64,000 nt of DNA, taken from positions 1,240,001-1,304,000 of the forward strand of contig NZ_QHHQ01000001.1 in assembly GCF_003258595.1 (NCBI RefSeq), in the 5' to 3' direction. This DNA is from Acuticoccus sediminis (GTDB lineage: Bacteria > Pseudomonadota > Alphaproteobacteria > Rhizobiales > Amorphaceae). Below are positions 32,899-43,241 of this stretch, piece by piece. The notes beneath the pieces were generated by a model, which was not told where the DNA came from, did not search any database, and saw only the letters and a list, made by a program, of their open reading frames with translations. The stretch's first letter is position 1, and every line of letters begins with the position of its first letter. The translations under genes and the position numbers were made by a program.

Positions 32899-33729
32899 TC
32901 AGGCGCACTCGGCCTTCATCGTCGCGCGCCCGTTGTCCGCCGCGGTCCAGGCGTCGACGCCGCCGTCGGTGCGCCTGGCGTTCACCGTGAACCGGCCGCC
33001 GTCGAAGAGGGGGCCGACGCCGCGATAGTCGACTTTCCTCACTGACCCCAGCATCCGCTCGGCGAGGTGGATGAGGAGCGTCGCCTGCAGCGGTCCGTGG
33101 ACGACGAGCCCCGGGTAGAGCTCCTCGTTTACGACGTAGTCGCGGTCATAGTGGATCCGGTGGCCGTTGAAGGTCAGCGCCGAATAGCGGAACAGGAGGA
33201 GGGGCGTCGCCGCGACGGAGACGCTCTCGTCCGGCGCCGGACCGGGCTCGGCGGGGGCCGGCAGCGGCGGCGTAGGCGTGATCTCGCGGTAGACGATGTC
33301 GTGCCGTTCCTCGATCGCCGTGCCGCGCGCGGTCGCGATCTCGTGGTTGACGGTGACGAAGCAGAGCGGACCCGAGCGGCCGGTCTTCAGCGTGACGTCG
33401 GCGATGGTGGAGCGGCGCGTGACCGTGTCGCCGATCCGCAGGGGCGCGTGGAAGGCCAGGGCCCCGCCGGCCCACATGCGGCGCGGCAGCGGCACCGGCG
33501 GCAGGAAGCCGCCGCGGGCGGGGTGGCCGTCCGGCCCGGTCATCCGCTCCGGCACGGTTGGCGGGGCGAGGCACCAGTGGAGGCACAGCGGCGCCTCGTC
33601 GCCGACCTTGAAGGTGCGGTCCTGGTCGAGCGTCGCGGCGAAACCGTCGGCCAGCCGGGCCGAGAGGATGTCGCTCACCTCCTCCGTGCGGCCGATCCAG
33701 GATTTGAGATGATCGATATCGACGTCCAT
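32899..33729 (-). CDS. MaoC-family acyl-CoA hydratase/dehydratase (FAS1-like, two hot-dog domains)
   Basis: A protein of 276 residues starting MDVDIDHLKSWIGRTEEVSD. It has a FAS1-like N-terminal hot-dog domain (PPVPLPRRMWAGGALAFHAPLRIGDTV at about 75-105) and a MaoC C-terminal half with LFRYSALTFNGHRIHYDRDY and VVHGPLQATLLIHL, where the MaoC-type Asp/His catalytic pair is expected. The nearest characterised relatives are mesaconyl-C4-CoA and itaconyl-CoA hydratases. It would add water to an enoyl-CoA. ATG 33729 was chosen because a GAGGG site precedes it; an upstream ATG at 33759 adds ten weakly conserved residues. No CoA ligase or transferase is adjacent. Confidence 0.85.
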   Translation of the reverse strand: MDVDIDHLKSWIGRTEEVSDILSARLADGFAATLDQDRTFKVGDEAPLCLHWCLAPPTVPERMTGPDGHPARGGFLPPVPLPRRMWAGGALAFHAPLRIGDTVTRRSTIADVTLKTGRSGPLCFVTVNHEIATARGTAIEERHDIVYREITPTPPLPAPAEPGPAPDESVSVAATPLLLFRYSALTFNGHRIHYDRDYVVNEELYPGLVVHGPLQATLLIHLAERMLGSVRKVDYRGVGPLFDGGRFTVNARRTDGGVDAWTAADNGRATMKAECA

Positions 33730-33942
33730 TTGACCCTCGAGACGCGCAGTGTCCGGCACCCTGCCATGCGGCCGCGATATAGGAGACGGTGAGGTTCGTC
33801 GAGACTTGGGGGCGCCGGCGATGATCTCGGAACGGTCTCTCAGAGTGCTCGCGGCGCAAGATTGGCCAAAGTTCCGCGGGTTACAGGTCCCGCCTCGTGC
33901 TTCGCCCGAGTCATGGGAAAGTGAACATTGGTTTAAGCGGAC

Positions 33943-33958
33943 GTGAACATATGGTCAC
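33943..33958. promoter_or_regulatory. Near-perfect 16-bp palindrome upstream of rpoH
   Basis: The sequence GTGAACATATGGTCAC is a palindrome with CATATG at its centre and one mismatched pair. It lies about 130 bp upstream of the rpoH start inside the 355-bp gap after the hydratase gene, in an A+T-richer stretch (33920-34020) that should hold the rpoH promoter. It could be a repressor or activator operator. The rest of the gap has no visible gene; a strong AAAGGGGGA ribosome site is at about 34075. Confidence 0.55.
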
Positions 33959-34087
33959 TTGCCATTCTGTTCCCTGTGCGAGACTCTTGTAATCGATCCG
34001 AGACATCCCAAATCAAGCGGTCCCGCGGTGCTTCGGATCGCGGAGGCCATGCCGCATGCGCGGGTGGCTCTTTGAAAGGGGGACATG

Positions 34088-34987
34088 ATGGCCCAATCGC
34101 TACCTGCGATCGCATCCGGCGAAGCCGGACTATCGCGCTATCTGGACGAAATCCGCAAGTTCCCGATGCTGGAACCGCAGCAGGAGTACATGCTCGCCAA
34201 GGCGTACCTCGAGCATGACGACTCCGACGCGGCCCACAAGCTCGTGACCAGCCATCTCCGTCTCGTCGCGAAGATCGCGATGGGCTACCGCGGCTACGGC
34301 CTGCCGATCTCCGAGGTGATCTCGGAAGGCAACGTCGGCCTGATGCAGGCGGTCAAGCGCTTCGATCCAGAGAAGGGCTTTCGTCTCGCCACATACGCCA
34401 TGTGGTGGATCAAGGCTGCAATCCAAGAGTACATTCTGCGCTCCTGGAGCCTCGTGAAGCTCGGAACGACCGCGAACCAGAAGCGGCTCTTCTTCAACCT
34501 GCGCAAGGTGAAGAGCTCCATCCAGGCGCTGGACGACGGTGACCTGCGACCCGACCAGGTGACGCAGATCGCCACCAAGCTGAATGTGCCCGAGGCGGAC
34601 GTCATCTCGATGAACCGCCGCCTGTCGGGCGACTCCTCGCTCAACGCGCCGATCCGCCAGGAGGCGGACTCGGGCGAATGGCAGGACTGGCTCGTCGACG
34701 AATCGACCACCGCCGAGGAGGTGCTGGCCGAGAACGAGGAACTCGACACCCGCCGCGCCCTCCTGAAGGACGCGCTGGGCGTGCTCAACGAGCGTGAGAA
34801 GCGCATCTTCGAGCAGCGGCGCCTCGCCGAGGAGCCGATGACCCTCGAGGCGCTCTCGGAAGAGTTCGGCGTGTCGCGCGAGCGTGTGCGCCAGATCGAG
34901 GTGCGCGCCTTCGAGAAGGTGCAGAAGGCGGTCGTCCGTGCCGCCCGCGAGATGGAGCGCCCGACGGCGGAAATCGCCGCCTCGTAA
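34088..34987 (+). CDS. rpoH: RNA polymerase sigma-32-type heat-shock sigma factor
   Basis: A protein of 299 residues, the usual RpoH length. It has region 2 with KIAMGYRGYGLPISEVISEGNVGLMQAVKRFDPEKGFRLATYAMWWIKA, in which the -10-recognising residues lie, and the RpoH-box-like NQKRLFFNLRKVKSS. Region 4 near the end has EEPMTLEALSEEFGVSRERVRQIEVRAFEK. It directs transcription of chaperones and proteases after heat or envelope stress; alphaproteobacteria often have two or more copies with divided roles. The ATG at 34088 is preferred to one codon upstream. A strong intrinsic terminator follows the stop. Confidence 0.96.
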   Translation: MAQSLPAIASGEAGLSRYLDEIRKFPMLEPQQEYMLAKAYLEHDDSDAAHKLVTSHLRLVAKIAMGYRGYGLPISEVISEGNVGLMQAVKRFDPEKGFRLATYAMWWIKAAIQEYILRSWSLVKLGTTANQKRLFFNLRKVKSSIQALDDGDLRPDQVTQIATKLNVPEADVISMNRRLSGDSSLNAPIRQEADSGEWQDWLVDESTTAEEVLAENEELDTRRALLKDALGVLNEREKRIFEQRRLAEEPMTLEALSEEFGVSRERVRQIEVRAFEKVQKAVVRAAREMERPTAEIAAS

Positions 34988-35013
34988 ACCGGGCGCTTGA
35001 ACGGGATGTCGGA

Positions 35014-35039
35014 AGCCGGGCCTCGTGCCCGGCTTTTTT
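35014..35039 (+). terminator. Rho-independent terminator after rpoH
   Basis: Eight-base-pair perfect stem AGCCGGGC / GCCCGGCT with a five-base loop CTCGT, immediately followed by a run of T residues. It begins 27 bp after the rpoH stop codon and isolates rpoH from the RTX gene. Confidence 0.95.
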
Positions 35040-35133
35040 GTTGGTCCGCTGACTTAGAGCGCGACGGAAGCCCCTGAACTTTGCTTTGCTCCAATGGCAT
35101 GATGAGTCCGAAATTTGCCTGGGAGCGCCTCCG

Positions 35134-36477
35134 TTGATCCTGACCCGTGACACCGTCTGGTCCGGCATCGTCGAATTGGACGAGCTGGTTCAGGTCGCCG
35201 CCGGCGCGACGCTCACCATCAAGTCCGGGACGCAGGTCATCGGCGCCGGCGGGGCACTCGAGATCCAGGGATCGCTGGTCGTCGACGGCGGGCCGCACCG
35301 GCCGGTCCTCTTCGAGGGCGTCGCGGTCTCCGGGGTCGGCGGCGTCTTCAACAACGCCACGATGTCGCTGGATTATGTGGAGTTTTCGGGTGGCGCGCTG
35401 CTCCAGAAGCTCGGGCCGGATTTCGTGACGCTCGACGCGTCGCACGCCGTGTTCAACAACCTCGAGGCATTCATCAGGCTCGACGGGCCGTCGACGGTCA
35501 CCGAGTCGGTGTTCCTGAGCAGTACCGGGATCGTCGCCTCCAACGCCCTCGACTTCACGAACAACATCGTCTTCAACCAGCAGGCCGGCGCCTACGAGGA
35601 CGCGGCCGCGCTGATCGCCGACAACGCGTCCGTGGCGATCACGACGTCCGGCAATGCCTTCCTCAGCCCGTCCGTCGTCGCCCTCTTTGCCCGGAACGGC
35701 GACATCGCCTCGGACCACGACTTCTTCGCCGGCAGCCTCAACGCCGCCATCCGGGACGACCGGGACGACCTTGCCCTCGGCCACGTGGCGGTGGACGACG
35801 CCGTCCGGACCCCCGGCAACGCGCTCGACCGGCCGCTCATCGTCTGGTCCTCGCTGGAGCTTCCGTCGTCGGTGACGGACACGGCGACGCTGATCGGCAG
35901 CCGCAACGCCTCGCTGACCGGCAACGGGCTCGACAACATGCTGCGCGGCAACCGCGGCTCCAACCTCCTCGAAGGGCTCGACGGCGACGACACCCTGCGC
36001 GGCAACCGCGGCGGCGACTCGCTGCACGGCGGCGCGGGCAGGGACGAGATGGACGGTGGCGGCGGCCACGACCTGCTCGAGGGAGGGGACGGGGCGGACA
36101 CCCTCATCGGCGGCCGCGGCTCGGACACGCTTCACGGCGACAACGGCAACGACTTCCTGTCCGGCGGGGCGCTGGGCGATTCGCTGTTCGGCGGGAGCGG
36201 GTCGGACACGCTCGACGGCGGCGACGGGCGCGATACCCTCTCCGGCGGGACGGGCGCCGACTTCTTCCTCTTCGACGCGGGCTCCGGCAAGGACCTGATC
36301 GTCGATTTCGACGCCCTCGACACGCTCGACTTCAGCGCCGCCGGCGTGGTGCAGAACGACCTCGTCATGACACGGAGCGGCGACAGCATCGTCGTCACCT
36401 TCACCGGCGCCAGCCTGGAGGTGACGGTGCAGGACGCGGTCGGCCTTTTGACGACCGCCGACATGATCTTTGCCTGA
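35134..36477 (+). CDS. RTX (haemolysin-type calcium-binding repeat) protein
   Basis: A protein of about 447 residues. The N-terminal half (1-250) reads as a beta-helix-like domain (ATLTIKSGTQVIGAGGALEIQ, GALLQKLGPDFVTL). From about 255 to 385 come some nine nonapeptide repeats of the GGxGxDxLx type (LEGLDGDDTLRGN, LDGGDGRDTLSGG), which bind calcium. The end (FDALDTLDFS, MIFA) is like type I secretion C-termini. There is no Sec signal; secretion by a type I system is expected, but none is in the window. I chose TTG 35134 behind GGGAG; TTG 35086 is possible. Confidence 0.85.
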   Translation: MILTRDTVWSGIVELDELVQVAAGATLTIKSGTQVIGAGGALEIQGSLVVDGGPHRPVLFEGVAVSGVGGVFNNATMSLDYVEFSGGALLQKLGPDFVTLDASHAVFNNLEAFIRLDGPSTVTESVFLSSTGIVASNALDFTNNIVFNQQAGAYEDAAALIADNASVAITTSGNAFLSPSVVALFARNGDIASDHDFFAGSLNAAIRDDRDDLALGHVAVDDAVRTPGNALDRPLIVWSSLELPSSVTDTATLIGSRNASLTGNGLDNMLRGNRGSNLLEGLDGDDTLRGNRGGDSLHGGAGRDEMDGGGGHDLLEGGDGADTLIGGRGSDTLHGDNGNDFLSGGALGDSLFGGSGSDTLDGGDGRDTLSGGTGADFFLFDAGSGKDLIVDFDALDTLDFSAAGVVQNDLVMTRSGDSIVVTFTGASLEVTVQDAVGLLTTADMIFA

Positions 36478-36566
36478 GGGCAAGGCCGGACGGCACCGCC
36501 GCGCGCGATGAGAGCGCTTGCCTTGGCGGGCGCCATGGGCGAGATCCGAGGCGAGGAGCCCCGCCC

Positions 36567-37406
36567 ATGATGTCCCGCGCGCGCCGCCGCACGATTTCCT
36601 TCGGCCTGCAGACCGTCCTCGGCATCCGCCAGAAGGGATATTTCATCCCGATGCGCCATGCCGTTGACGCGGTCCCGTCGGCGCGGCGCCCGTTCGAGGC
36701 GCTGCGGTCCGCCTTCACCGCTGCCGAGCCCGCCATCGCCGCCCACCTCGACGCGATCGAGGCGCACCGGACGGGCCTGGAACCGCTCGCCGGCCCGCCG
36801 CCGGAGCCGCGCTTCGACCAGATCTGGTGTCCCCGTCTCGACGCGGCGGCGCTCTACGCGCTGGTGCGTACGGCCCGGCCGGAGCGTATCGTCGAGGTCG
36901 GCTCCGGGCACTCCACCCGGTTCCTCTGGCGTGCGGTCCGCGACGAGGGGCTCGGAACGCGGCTCACCGCCATCGACCCGCAGCCGCGCGCCGACCTGGC
37001 GGGCCTGCCGATCGAGCTGATCCGCAAGGTGGTGCAGGCGGTGGATCCGGCGCCGTTCCACGCGCTCCGGGCGGGCGACGTCCTCTTCGTCGACTCCAGC
37101 CACGTGTTGATGCCGGGGACGGACGTCGACCTCGTCCTCAACCATATCCTGCCGACGCTGCCGGCGGGCGTCCTCGTCGCGTTCCACGACATCTTCCTGC
37201 CGGCGCCCTATCCGGACGCCTGGCCGTTCACGTCCTACAACGAACAGAACGCCATCGCGCCGCTGCTCCAGGGGCGCGCGGAGATCGTCTGGGCGTCGGC
37301 CTACGCGGTGGCGGAGATGGGCGAAAGGCTCGCCCGGACATGGATCGGGCGCCAGCCCCTGAAGGACGGCGCCCGGGAAAGTCTCATCGTTCTGCGGCTG
37401 CGCTGA
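36567..37406 (+). CDS. Class I SAM-dependent methyltransferase (Methyltransf_24-like)
   Basis: A 279-residue protein with a Rossmann methyltransferase core: motif I ERIVEVGSGHSTRFLWRAV (about 107-125), AIDPQPRADL as the acidic strand-2 end, and DVLFVDSSHVLMPGTDVDLVL with the strand-4/5 residues. Family members modify small molecules or glycans in cytoplasmic pathways. The N-terminus is basic (MMSRARRRTISFG). GAGGAG precedes ATG 36567 by about 8 bases. The gene converges on the peroxiredoxin gene with a 4-bp gap. The substrate is unknown. Confidence 0.8.
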   Translation: MMSRARRRTISFGLQTVLGIRQKGYFIPMRHAVDAVPSARRPFEALRSAFTAAEPAIAAHLDAIEAHRTGLEPLAGPPPEPRFDQIWCPRLDAAALYALVRTARPERIVEVGSGHSTRFLWRAVRDEGLGTRLTAIDPQPRADLAGLPIELIRKVVQAVDPAPFHALRAGDVLFVDSSHVLMPGTDVDLVLNHILPTLPAGVLVAFHDIFLPAPYPDAWPFTSYNEQNAIAPLLQGRAEIVWASAYAVAEMGERLARTWIGRQPLKDGARESLIVLRLR

Positions 37407-37410
37407 GCCT

Positions 37411-38043
37411 TCAGCGGGGCTGCGGCACGATCCTGAGGTACGGGCGGACTTCCTTCCAGCCGTCAGGATACTGCACCTTGGCCTCCTCGTTGGTGACGGC
37501 CGGGACGATGATGACGTCCTCGCCGTGCTTCCAGTTCACCGGCGTCGCCACCTTGTGGTTGGCGGTGAGCTGCAGCGAGTCGATGACGCGAAGGATCTCG
37601 TCGAAGTTGCGGCCGGTGGAGGCCGGGTAGTTCATCGTCAGCTTGATCTTCTTGTCCGGGCCGATGACGAACACCGAGCGGACGGTCATGGAATCCGACG
37701 CGTTCGGGTGGATCATCTCGTAGAGCGTCGCCACCTTTCGGTCGCTGTCGGCGATGAGGGGGAAGTTGAGGGCGCTGCCCTGCGTCTCCTCGATGTCCTT
37801 CAGCCAGCCGTCGTGGTTGTCGAGCGCGTCGACGGACAGGCCCATGACCTTCACGCCGCGCTTGGCGAACTCGTCGCCGAGCTTGGCGGTGTAGCCGAGC
37901 TCGGTCGTGCAGACGGGGGTGTAGTTCTTCGGGTGGGAGAACAGGACGGCCCAGCTCCCGTCGATGTAGTCGTAGAAGCGGATGCGGCCTTCGGTCGTGT
38001 CGGCTTCGAAATCGGGTGCGGTGTCGCCAATCTGCAGTGCCAT
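37411..38043 (-). CDS. 1-Cys peroxiredoxin (Prx6 type)
   Basis: A 210-residue peroxiredoxin of the Prx6 group. The peroxidatic cysteine is C45 in HPKNYTPVCTTELGY, and no other cysteine is present, so it is a 1-Cys enzyme that needs an external thiol to be recycled. The Prx6-type C-terminal extension runs from KHGEDVIIVPAVTNEE to the end. It reduces hydrogen peroxide and alkyl hydroperoxides in the cytoplasm. The next upstream gene on the strand is the DUF1513 gene, 84 bp away, so its place in that operon is possible but not certain. Confidence 0.94.
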   Translation of the reverse strand: MALQIGDTAPDFEADTTEGRIRFYDYIDGSWAVLFSHPKNYTPVCTTELGYTAKLGDEFAKRGVKVMGLSVDALDNHDGWLKDIEETQGSALNFPLIADSDRKVATLYEMIHPNASDSMTVRSVFVIGPDKKIKLTMNYPASTGRNFDEILRVIDSLQLTANHKVATPVNWKHGEDVIIVPAVTNEEAKVQYPDGWKEVRPYLRIVPQPR

Positions 38044-38127
38044 TTCGACCCTCCTCTGAGTGCTTGTCGCCAGTGCTTTACGACTAGATCGCAGCGGCGC
38101 CGAGTCCGTTCAAGCCCCACGGGCAGC

Positions 38128-39207
38128 CTAGGTCCGCGTTGCGGGCCGCAGGGCGGCGATGTGGTTGTCCCACCGGCCCGGCGCGGACGTCCATTTCTCG
38201 AGGCCGTCCCAGATGTCTCCGGCCCCGTCCGAGGCGAGAAAGTCGTGCTCCGACGGCGCGAGGCCGCACACGTCCGGCGCGGCGAGGGTGTAGACGAGGT
38301 CGCGCGTCGACGCGTCGAACACCATGACGTGACCGCCGCGCGGGCTGGAGGCGGCGATGCGCCTGCCGTCGGTGCTGGTCTCCATCGCGCCGATGTAGTG
38401 ACCCATCGAGGCGTAGTCGTCCGGCACGTCCACCATCTCGATCGCCTCGCCCGGGCGGTGGCGGCCGACGAGCGGCACCTGATCGGTGAGGGAGCCCTCG
38501 TACTGCCCGCCGATCCAGACCGAGCCGTCGCCGGCCTCCGTCACGTGGCGGATCGACAGCTTCTGGAACTCGGGCAGCTCGGTGCTGGCGAGAAGGTCTC
38601 CGGTCTCCCGGTCGACGTAGCTCACCGATGGCTTCATGAAGGGGAGGTTGAGCTTCTGGCGCGGATAGTCCGGGTGGGTGGCGACGCCGCCGTTGGCGAC
38701 GGCGATGGTGCGCCCGTCGGACAGCAGGACCGCCTCGTGCGGGCCGATGGCGCCGGTGTCGATCTCGCCGATCCGCCGCCAGCTGGTCGTTTCGTAGACG
38801 CCGAGGACGCCCCGCTCCTCCTCGAAGTCGTTCTCGGTCGCGTAGAGGAGGCGTCCGTCGGGGCCGAAGAAGCCGTGGCCGTAGAAGTGGCGGTCGTCGG
38901 GAGAGGCGAAGGCGGCGACGCGCCGGCCGGCGCGCACGTCGATCACCACGGCGAAGCGGCCCGGGCGGCGGGCGAACATCACCGCGATGCGCCCGTCCGG
39001 CGAGACCGCCGTGTCGTGGCCGCGCGCGTCGAGCTCGTCGGTGAAGAGGTCGTGGCCGTCGCCGTCGAGGACGACCGCGCTGAACGTCCCGTCCGGGTTC
39101 TGCCGGGCGGCGATGTAGGCGGGGTCCGTGCCGGCGCGCGCGAGGGTGGCGACGGGCGTCAGGCCGGCCGCGCCGATCATGGCGAGGAGTTCGCGGCGGT
39201 TCATCAT
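38128..39207 (-). CDS. DUF1513 family beta-propeller-like exported protein
   Basis: A 359-residue protein with an N-terminal signal MMNRRELLAMIGAAGLTPVATL (RR present, Tat-like) and repeated YVTN-like blade sequences such as DTAVSPDGRIAVMFARRPGRFAVVID and HEAVLLSDGRTIAVANGG. DUF1513 proteins regularly lie after the imelysin / di-haem / imelysin genes in alphaproteobacteria, exactly as here. Its biochemical role is unknown; a role in periplasmic iron or electron transfer is inferred from context. It begins two bases before the end of the upstream imelysin gene, so the two are close-coupled. Confidence 0.85.
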   Translation of the reverse strand: MMNRRELLAMIGAAGLTPVATLARAGTDPAYIAARQNPDGTFSAVVLDGDGHDLFTDELDARGHDTAVSPDGRIAVMFARRPGRFAVVIDVRAGRRVAAFASPDDRHFYGHGFFGPDGRLLYATENDFEEERGVLGVYETTSWRRIGEIDTGAIGPHEAVLLSDGRTIAVANGGVATHPDYPRQKLNLPFMKPSVSYVDRETGDLLASTELPEFQKLSIRHVTEAGDGSVWIGGQYEGSLTDQVPLVGRHRPGEAIEMVDVPDDYASMGHYIGAMETSTDGRRIAASSPRGGHVMVFDASTRDLVYTLAAPDVCGLAPSEHDFLASDGAGDIWDGLEKWTSAPGRWDNHIAALRPATRT

Positions 39208-39209
39208 TC

Positions 39210-40271
39210 TCAGTCTCCGTCGAGGGAGTTGAAACCGAGCGTGAGGCCGAGCGCACCGGGCATGCGTTGGTCGAGCACGCGGAAGGCGCCGCCGATCGGG
39301 CTGCGGGCGTATTCGAGGCGCCGGTAGGCGTCCGGATCGGCGACGAGGTCTTCGAAGGGGCGGGGGTCGTCGGCGAGCGGGGCGATCACCGCGCGCGCCC
39401 GCCCGAGTTCGAAGCCGAGGGCACCGCCCATCTCCGCCTCCGCCTCCGGCAGCGCGCCGGCGAGGACGCCGCCGAGCGCGGTGACGCCGTCGATGTTGGC
39501 GACGATCGAGGAGAGGGCGAGACCGGAGCGCCAGAACGGGGCGAGGCGCGGCCGGGCATCCTTCGCCGAATCGCCGAGGACGTTGCCGAGCTTGAAGTCG
39601 CCGACGATCTGGAGCTCCTCGGCGGCCGCCTTGATGAGGTCCTGCGCCACCTCGCCGTGCGTCCGGTAGATGTTGCCGTCGGCCGCCCGCATCAGCGTGG
39701 CGTAGCCGTCCGGCCCCTGCCAGTCGTCCAGCATCTCCTCGGCGTTGCGCTGGATCACCTGGGCGATGGAGGCGCCGTAGCGGCAGCGGAAGCTGCCCGG
39801 CTCGGTGATGCTCTCGCTGCCGTCGCCGGCGAGCACGAAGTCGAGCGCGAGCAGGCCCTGCACGGCGACGCTCTTGTCGTACAGCGTCGCCGGATCCGTC
39901 GCGGTCTCGTCCTCGTCGGCGACGATGCCCTGCACCTGGTGCAGGCCCCGGCTGCGGCGGTCGGGCCAGAAGAACAGCCGCTCGAAGCGGTTGTCCTCGC
40001 GGGCCGGGCCGATGCGGTAGAGCTCGACGCGGCCGAAGGCGGTGACGAGGTCCGCGAACCCGGCGCGCGCCGCGTCGAGCGTCTCAGCGGACGGCTCGGT
40101 GCAGAGCGTCGTCATGGCGCCCGTCTCGGCGGACGCGGCCTCGGCGAGGCTTGCGTACGACGGGAGGATCACATCGTCGAGCGCCTGCTCGACGACAGGG
40201 CGGAACGCGATCTGCGCAGCGGCCGGTTGCACGGCTGCGGCGGCGATGAGGGTCAGGATCAGGCGTTTCAT
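39210..40271 (-). CDS. Imelysin-family exported protein (second copy)
   Basis: A 353-residue protein with a Sec signal MKRLILTLIAAAAVQPAAAQ. The mature chain contains imelysin-like helical repeats: AEAASAETGAMTTLCTEPSAETLDAARAGF, FGRVELYRIGP, FFWPDRRSRGLHQVQG and SVAVQGLLALDFVLAG. The peptidase-like HxxE of the family is not obvious in this copy. Imelysin proteins belong to iron-repressed operons and may capture iron or iron-containing proteins outside the cytoplasm. Its ATG overlaps the stop of the di-haem gene by 4 bp. It is shorter and more divergent than the copy at 41843. Confidence 0.85.
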   Translation of the reverse strand: MKRLILTLIAAAAVQPAAAQIAFRPVVEQALDDVILPSYASLAEAASAETGAMTTLCTEPSAETLDAARAGFADLVTAFGRVELYRIGPAREDNRFERLFFWPDRRSRGLHQVQGIVADEDETATDPATLYDKSVAVQGLLALDFVLAGDGSESITEPGSFRCRYGASIAQVIQRNAEEMLDDWQGPDGYATLMRAADGNIYRTHGEVAQDLIKAAAEELQIVGDFKLGNVLGDSAKDARPRLAPFWRSGLALSSIVANIDGVTALGGVLAGALPEAEAEMGGALGFELGRARAVIAPLADDPRPFEDLVADPDAYRRLEYARSPIGGAFRVLDQRMPGALGLTLGFNSLDGD

Positions 40272-41797
40272 AGCGACTCGAGGAACCGGAGGAGGGCGGC
40301 GCGCTCGTCGGGGGACATGGCGACCACGGCATCGCGCGACGCCTGGGCCTCGCCACCATGCCACAGGACAGCCTCGAGGAGAGTCCACGCGCGGCCGTCG
40401 TGGAGGTAGAAGGTGTTGCCGTTGGCGACCTCGGTGAGGCCGATGCCCCAGAGCGGGGCGGTGCGCCACTCCGTGCCCGAGGCGTCTCCCACCGGGCGGC
40501 CGTCGGCGAGCCCCTCGCCCATGTCGTGGAGGAGCATGTCGGTGTACGGCCAGATCAGCTGGAAGCGCTGCTCGGGATGCTCCGCGTCGCGGCTGGTGAC
40601 GAACTTCGGCACGTGGCAGGCCGGGCAGCCCGCGGCGTGGAACATCGCCTTGCCCTTCAGCACCTCGGGATCGTCGACGTCGCGACGGGCGGGAACGGCG
40701 AGGTTCTGGGCGTAGAAGGTGACGAGCGGGAGCACCGGGTCCGGCGCCTCCACCTCGCCGAGGTCCGGCTGCACGCCGCTCGGCATGTCGAGGCAGTGCT
40801 GCTGGGCGATCGAGCACTCGCCGAACGCGTCGGTGACGACGGGGGTGGAGATGCCGATGTCGCCGCTGAAGGCCTCCGCGCTCTGGACGCGGATCGAGGG
40901 GGTCGAGGCCTTCCAGCCGAACCGGCCGAGGACCATCTCGCCCGTCTCCGGATCGCGCACCATGCTGGGGCGGCCGGAGATGCCGTCGCCGTCCGCGTCG
41001 TCCGGGTCGGCGTGGGCGAGGATGTCGGCGGGATGGATCGCCTCCAGGAGGCCGAGCCCGATCATCGGGTTGGCGAGGCGCGGGGAGATGAGCGCGTCCG
41101 GCGCCATCTCCCCGTAGCCGAGGTCGGAAACGCCGTAGATCGGCCGGGTCAGGGTGACGGTCTCGCCGCCGGCCAGGGTCACGTCGTGGCTCTCGTGGTC
41201 CACCGTGATCTGCCCCTCGCTCCTGAGGCCGGGGACGGCGAAGGTCTGAAGCTGGCCGCCGTAGGTCGGCTCGGGGATGCGCAGCGTCTTCTTGGAGGCG
41301 AGGTCGGCGCGCTCCTCGTCGGTCGAGGGCGGCACGGAGAGGCGCAGGAGCAGGCCGCCGGGAAGGTCGCCGGTATGGAGCGGCGGGCGCCCGCGCCCGT
41401 CCTTCAGGTGGCACCGCTGGCAGGAGCGCTGGTTGTAGAGCGGACCGAGCCCGTCCGATGCCTGCGTCGACGACGGCGCCGACACCCACACCTTCTTGAA
41501 GATGCCGTTGCCGAGCTTGAACTGCTCCTCCCCCTCGAACGAGAGGTTCGCCGAGGAGTGGGAGAAGATGTTGGTGTCGATGGTGCGGGTGGTGGTGGTC
41601 GCCCCGCCCGACATGCGCTCGAACGGCTCGGCCTTGTCGAAGGTGGTCGCCGGCGCCGTGACCTTGGCGACGCGCTCCTGGTCCTTCGGGGTGAGGTCCG
41701 TGCGGGCGGACCCGGCGAAGACGGCCGCCCCGCCGCAGAGGCCGAGGCCGGCGGCGAATGCCAGGGGGAGGGCGAGGCGGGAAATCACTGATGTCAT
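40268..41797 (-). CDS. Di-haem oxidoreductase (DUF1111, cytochrome-c-peroxidase-like)
   Basis: A 509-residue exported protein. It starts MTSVISRLALPLAFAAGLGL (signal), has a first CxxCH haem site at CQRCH (126-130) and a second at CPACH near residue 390, and otherwise reads as the DUF1111 di-haem thiol-oxidoreductase fold (YNQRSCQRCHLKDGRGRPP, IGLGLLEAIHPADILAHADP). It lies between two imelysin genes, a conserved arrangement in which it probably transfers electrons to or from bound iron. ATG 41797 is chosen because it gives a clean signal peptide; the upstream 13 codons are arginine-rich. Confidence 0.92.
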   Translation of the reverse strand: MTSVISRLALPLAFAAGLGLCGGAAVFAGSARTDLTPKDQERVAKVTAPATTFDKAEPFERMSGGATTTTRTIDTNIFSHSSANLSFEGEEQFKLGNGIFKKVWVSAPSSTQASDGLGPLYNQRSCQRCHLKDGRGRPPLHTGDLPGGLLLRLSVPPSTDEERADLASKKTLRIPEPTYGGQLQTFAVPGLRSEGQITVDHESHDVTLAGGETVTLTRPIYGVSDLGYGEMAPDALISPRLANPMIGLGLLEAIHPADILAHADPDDADGDGISGRPSMVRDPETGEMVLGRFGWKASTPSIRVQSAEAFSGDIGISTPVVTDAFGECSIAQQHCLDMPSGVQPDLGEVEAPDPVLPLVTFYAQNLAVPARRDVDDPEVLKGKAMFHAAGCPACHVPKFVTSRDAEHPEQRFQLIWPYTDMLLHDMGEGLADGRPVGDASGTEWRTAPLWGIGLTEVANGNTFYLHDGRAWTLLEAVLWHGGEAQASRDAVVAMSPDERAALLRFLESL

Positions 41798-41842
41798 GGG
41801 TGGAACGCTCCGGCGTGCGCCGGAGCGTCGACGCACGTCAGC

Positions 41843-43114
<1,272 letters not shown>

Positions 43115-43241
43115 CGGTTGTCCTTTCGCCGGTGGACCGGGACTTACGTGCTCCCCGCCCCACCATTCGCTTTTATTGAGCAGATCTGCGGCGAAGCAGT
43201 ACAGCCTTGCGGTGGGGAGTGTCAAACTGCCGCGAATACTA

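Noticed and set aside
34088-34987. Sigma factor as target of the RsbW-like kinase
   Set aside because: The sequence is RpoH-type, far from the kinase genes and closed by its own terminator; RpoH is not known to be controlled by RsbW-type proteins.
37411-38043. Peroxiredoxin as a member of the imelysin operon
   Set aside because: It is on the same strand but 84 bp beyond the DUF1513 gene; no overlap, and such Prx6 genes are usually independent. Read-through is possible but not supported.
40268-41797. Methylamine utilisation protein MauG or cytochrome c peroxidase
   Set aside because: The two CxxCH sites fit, but the length, the DUF1111-type sequence and the imelysin neighbours fit the thiol-oxidoreductase-like di-haem family better. 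No mau genes are present.
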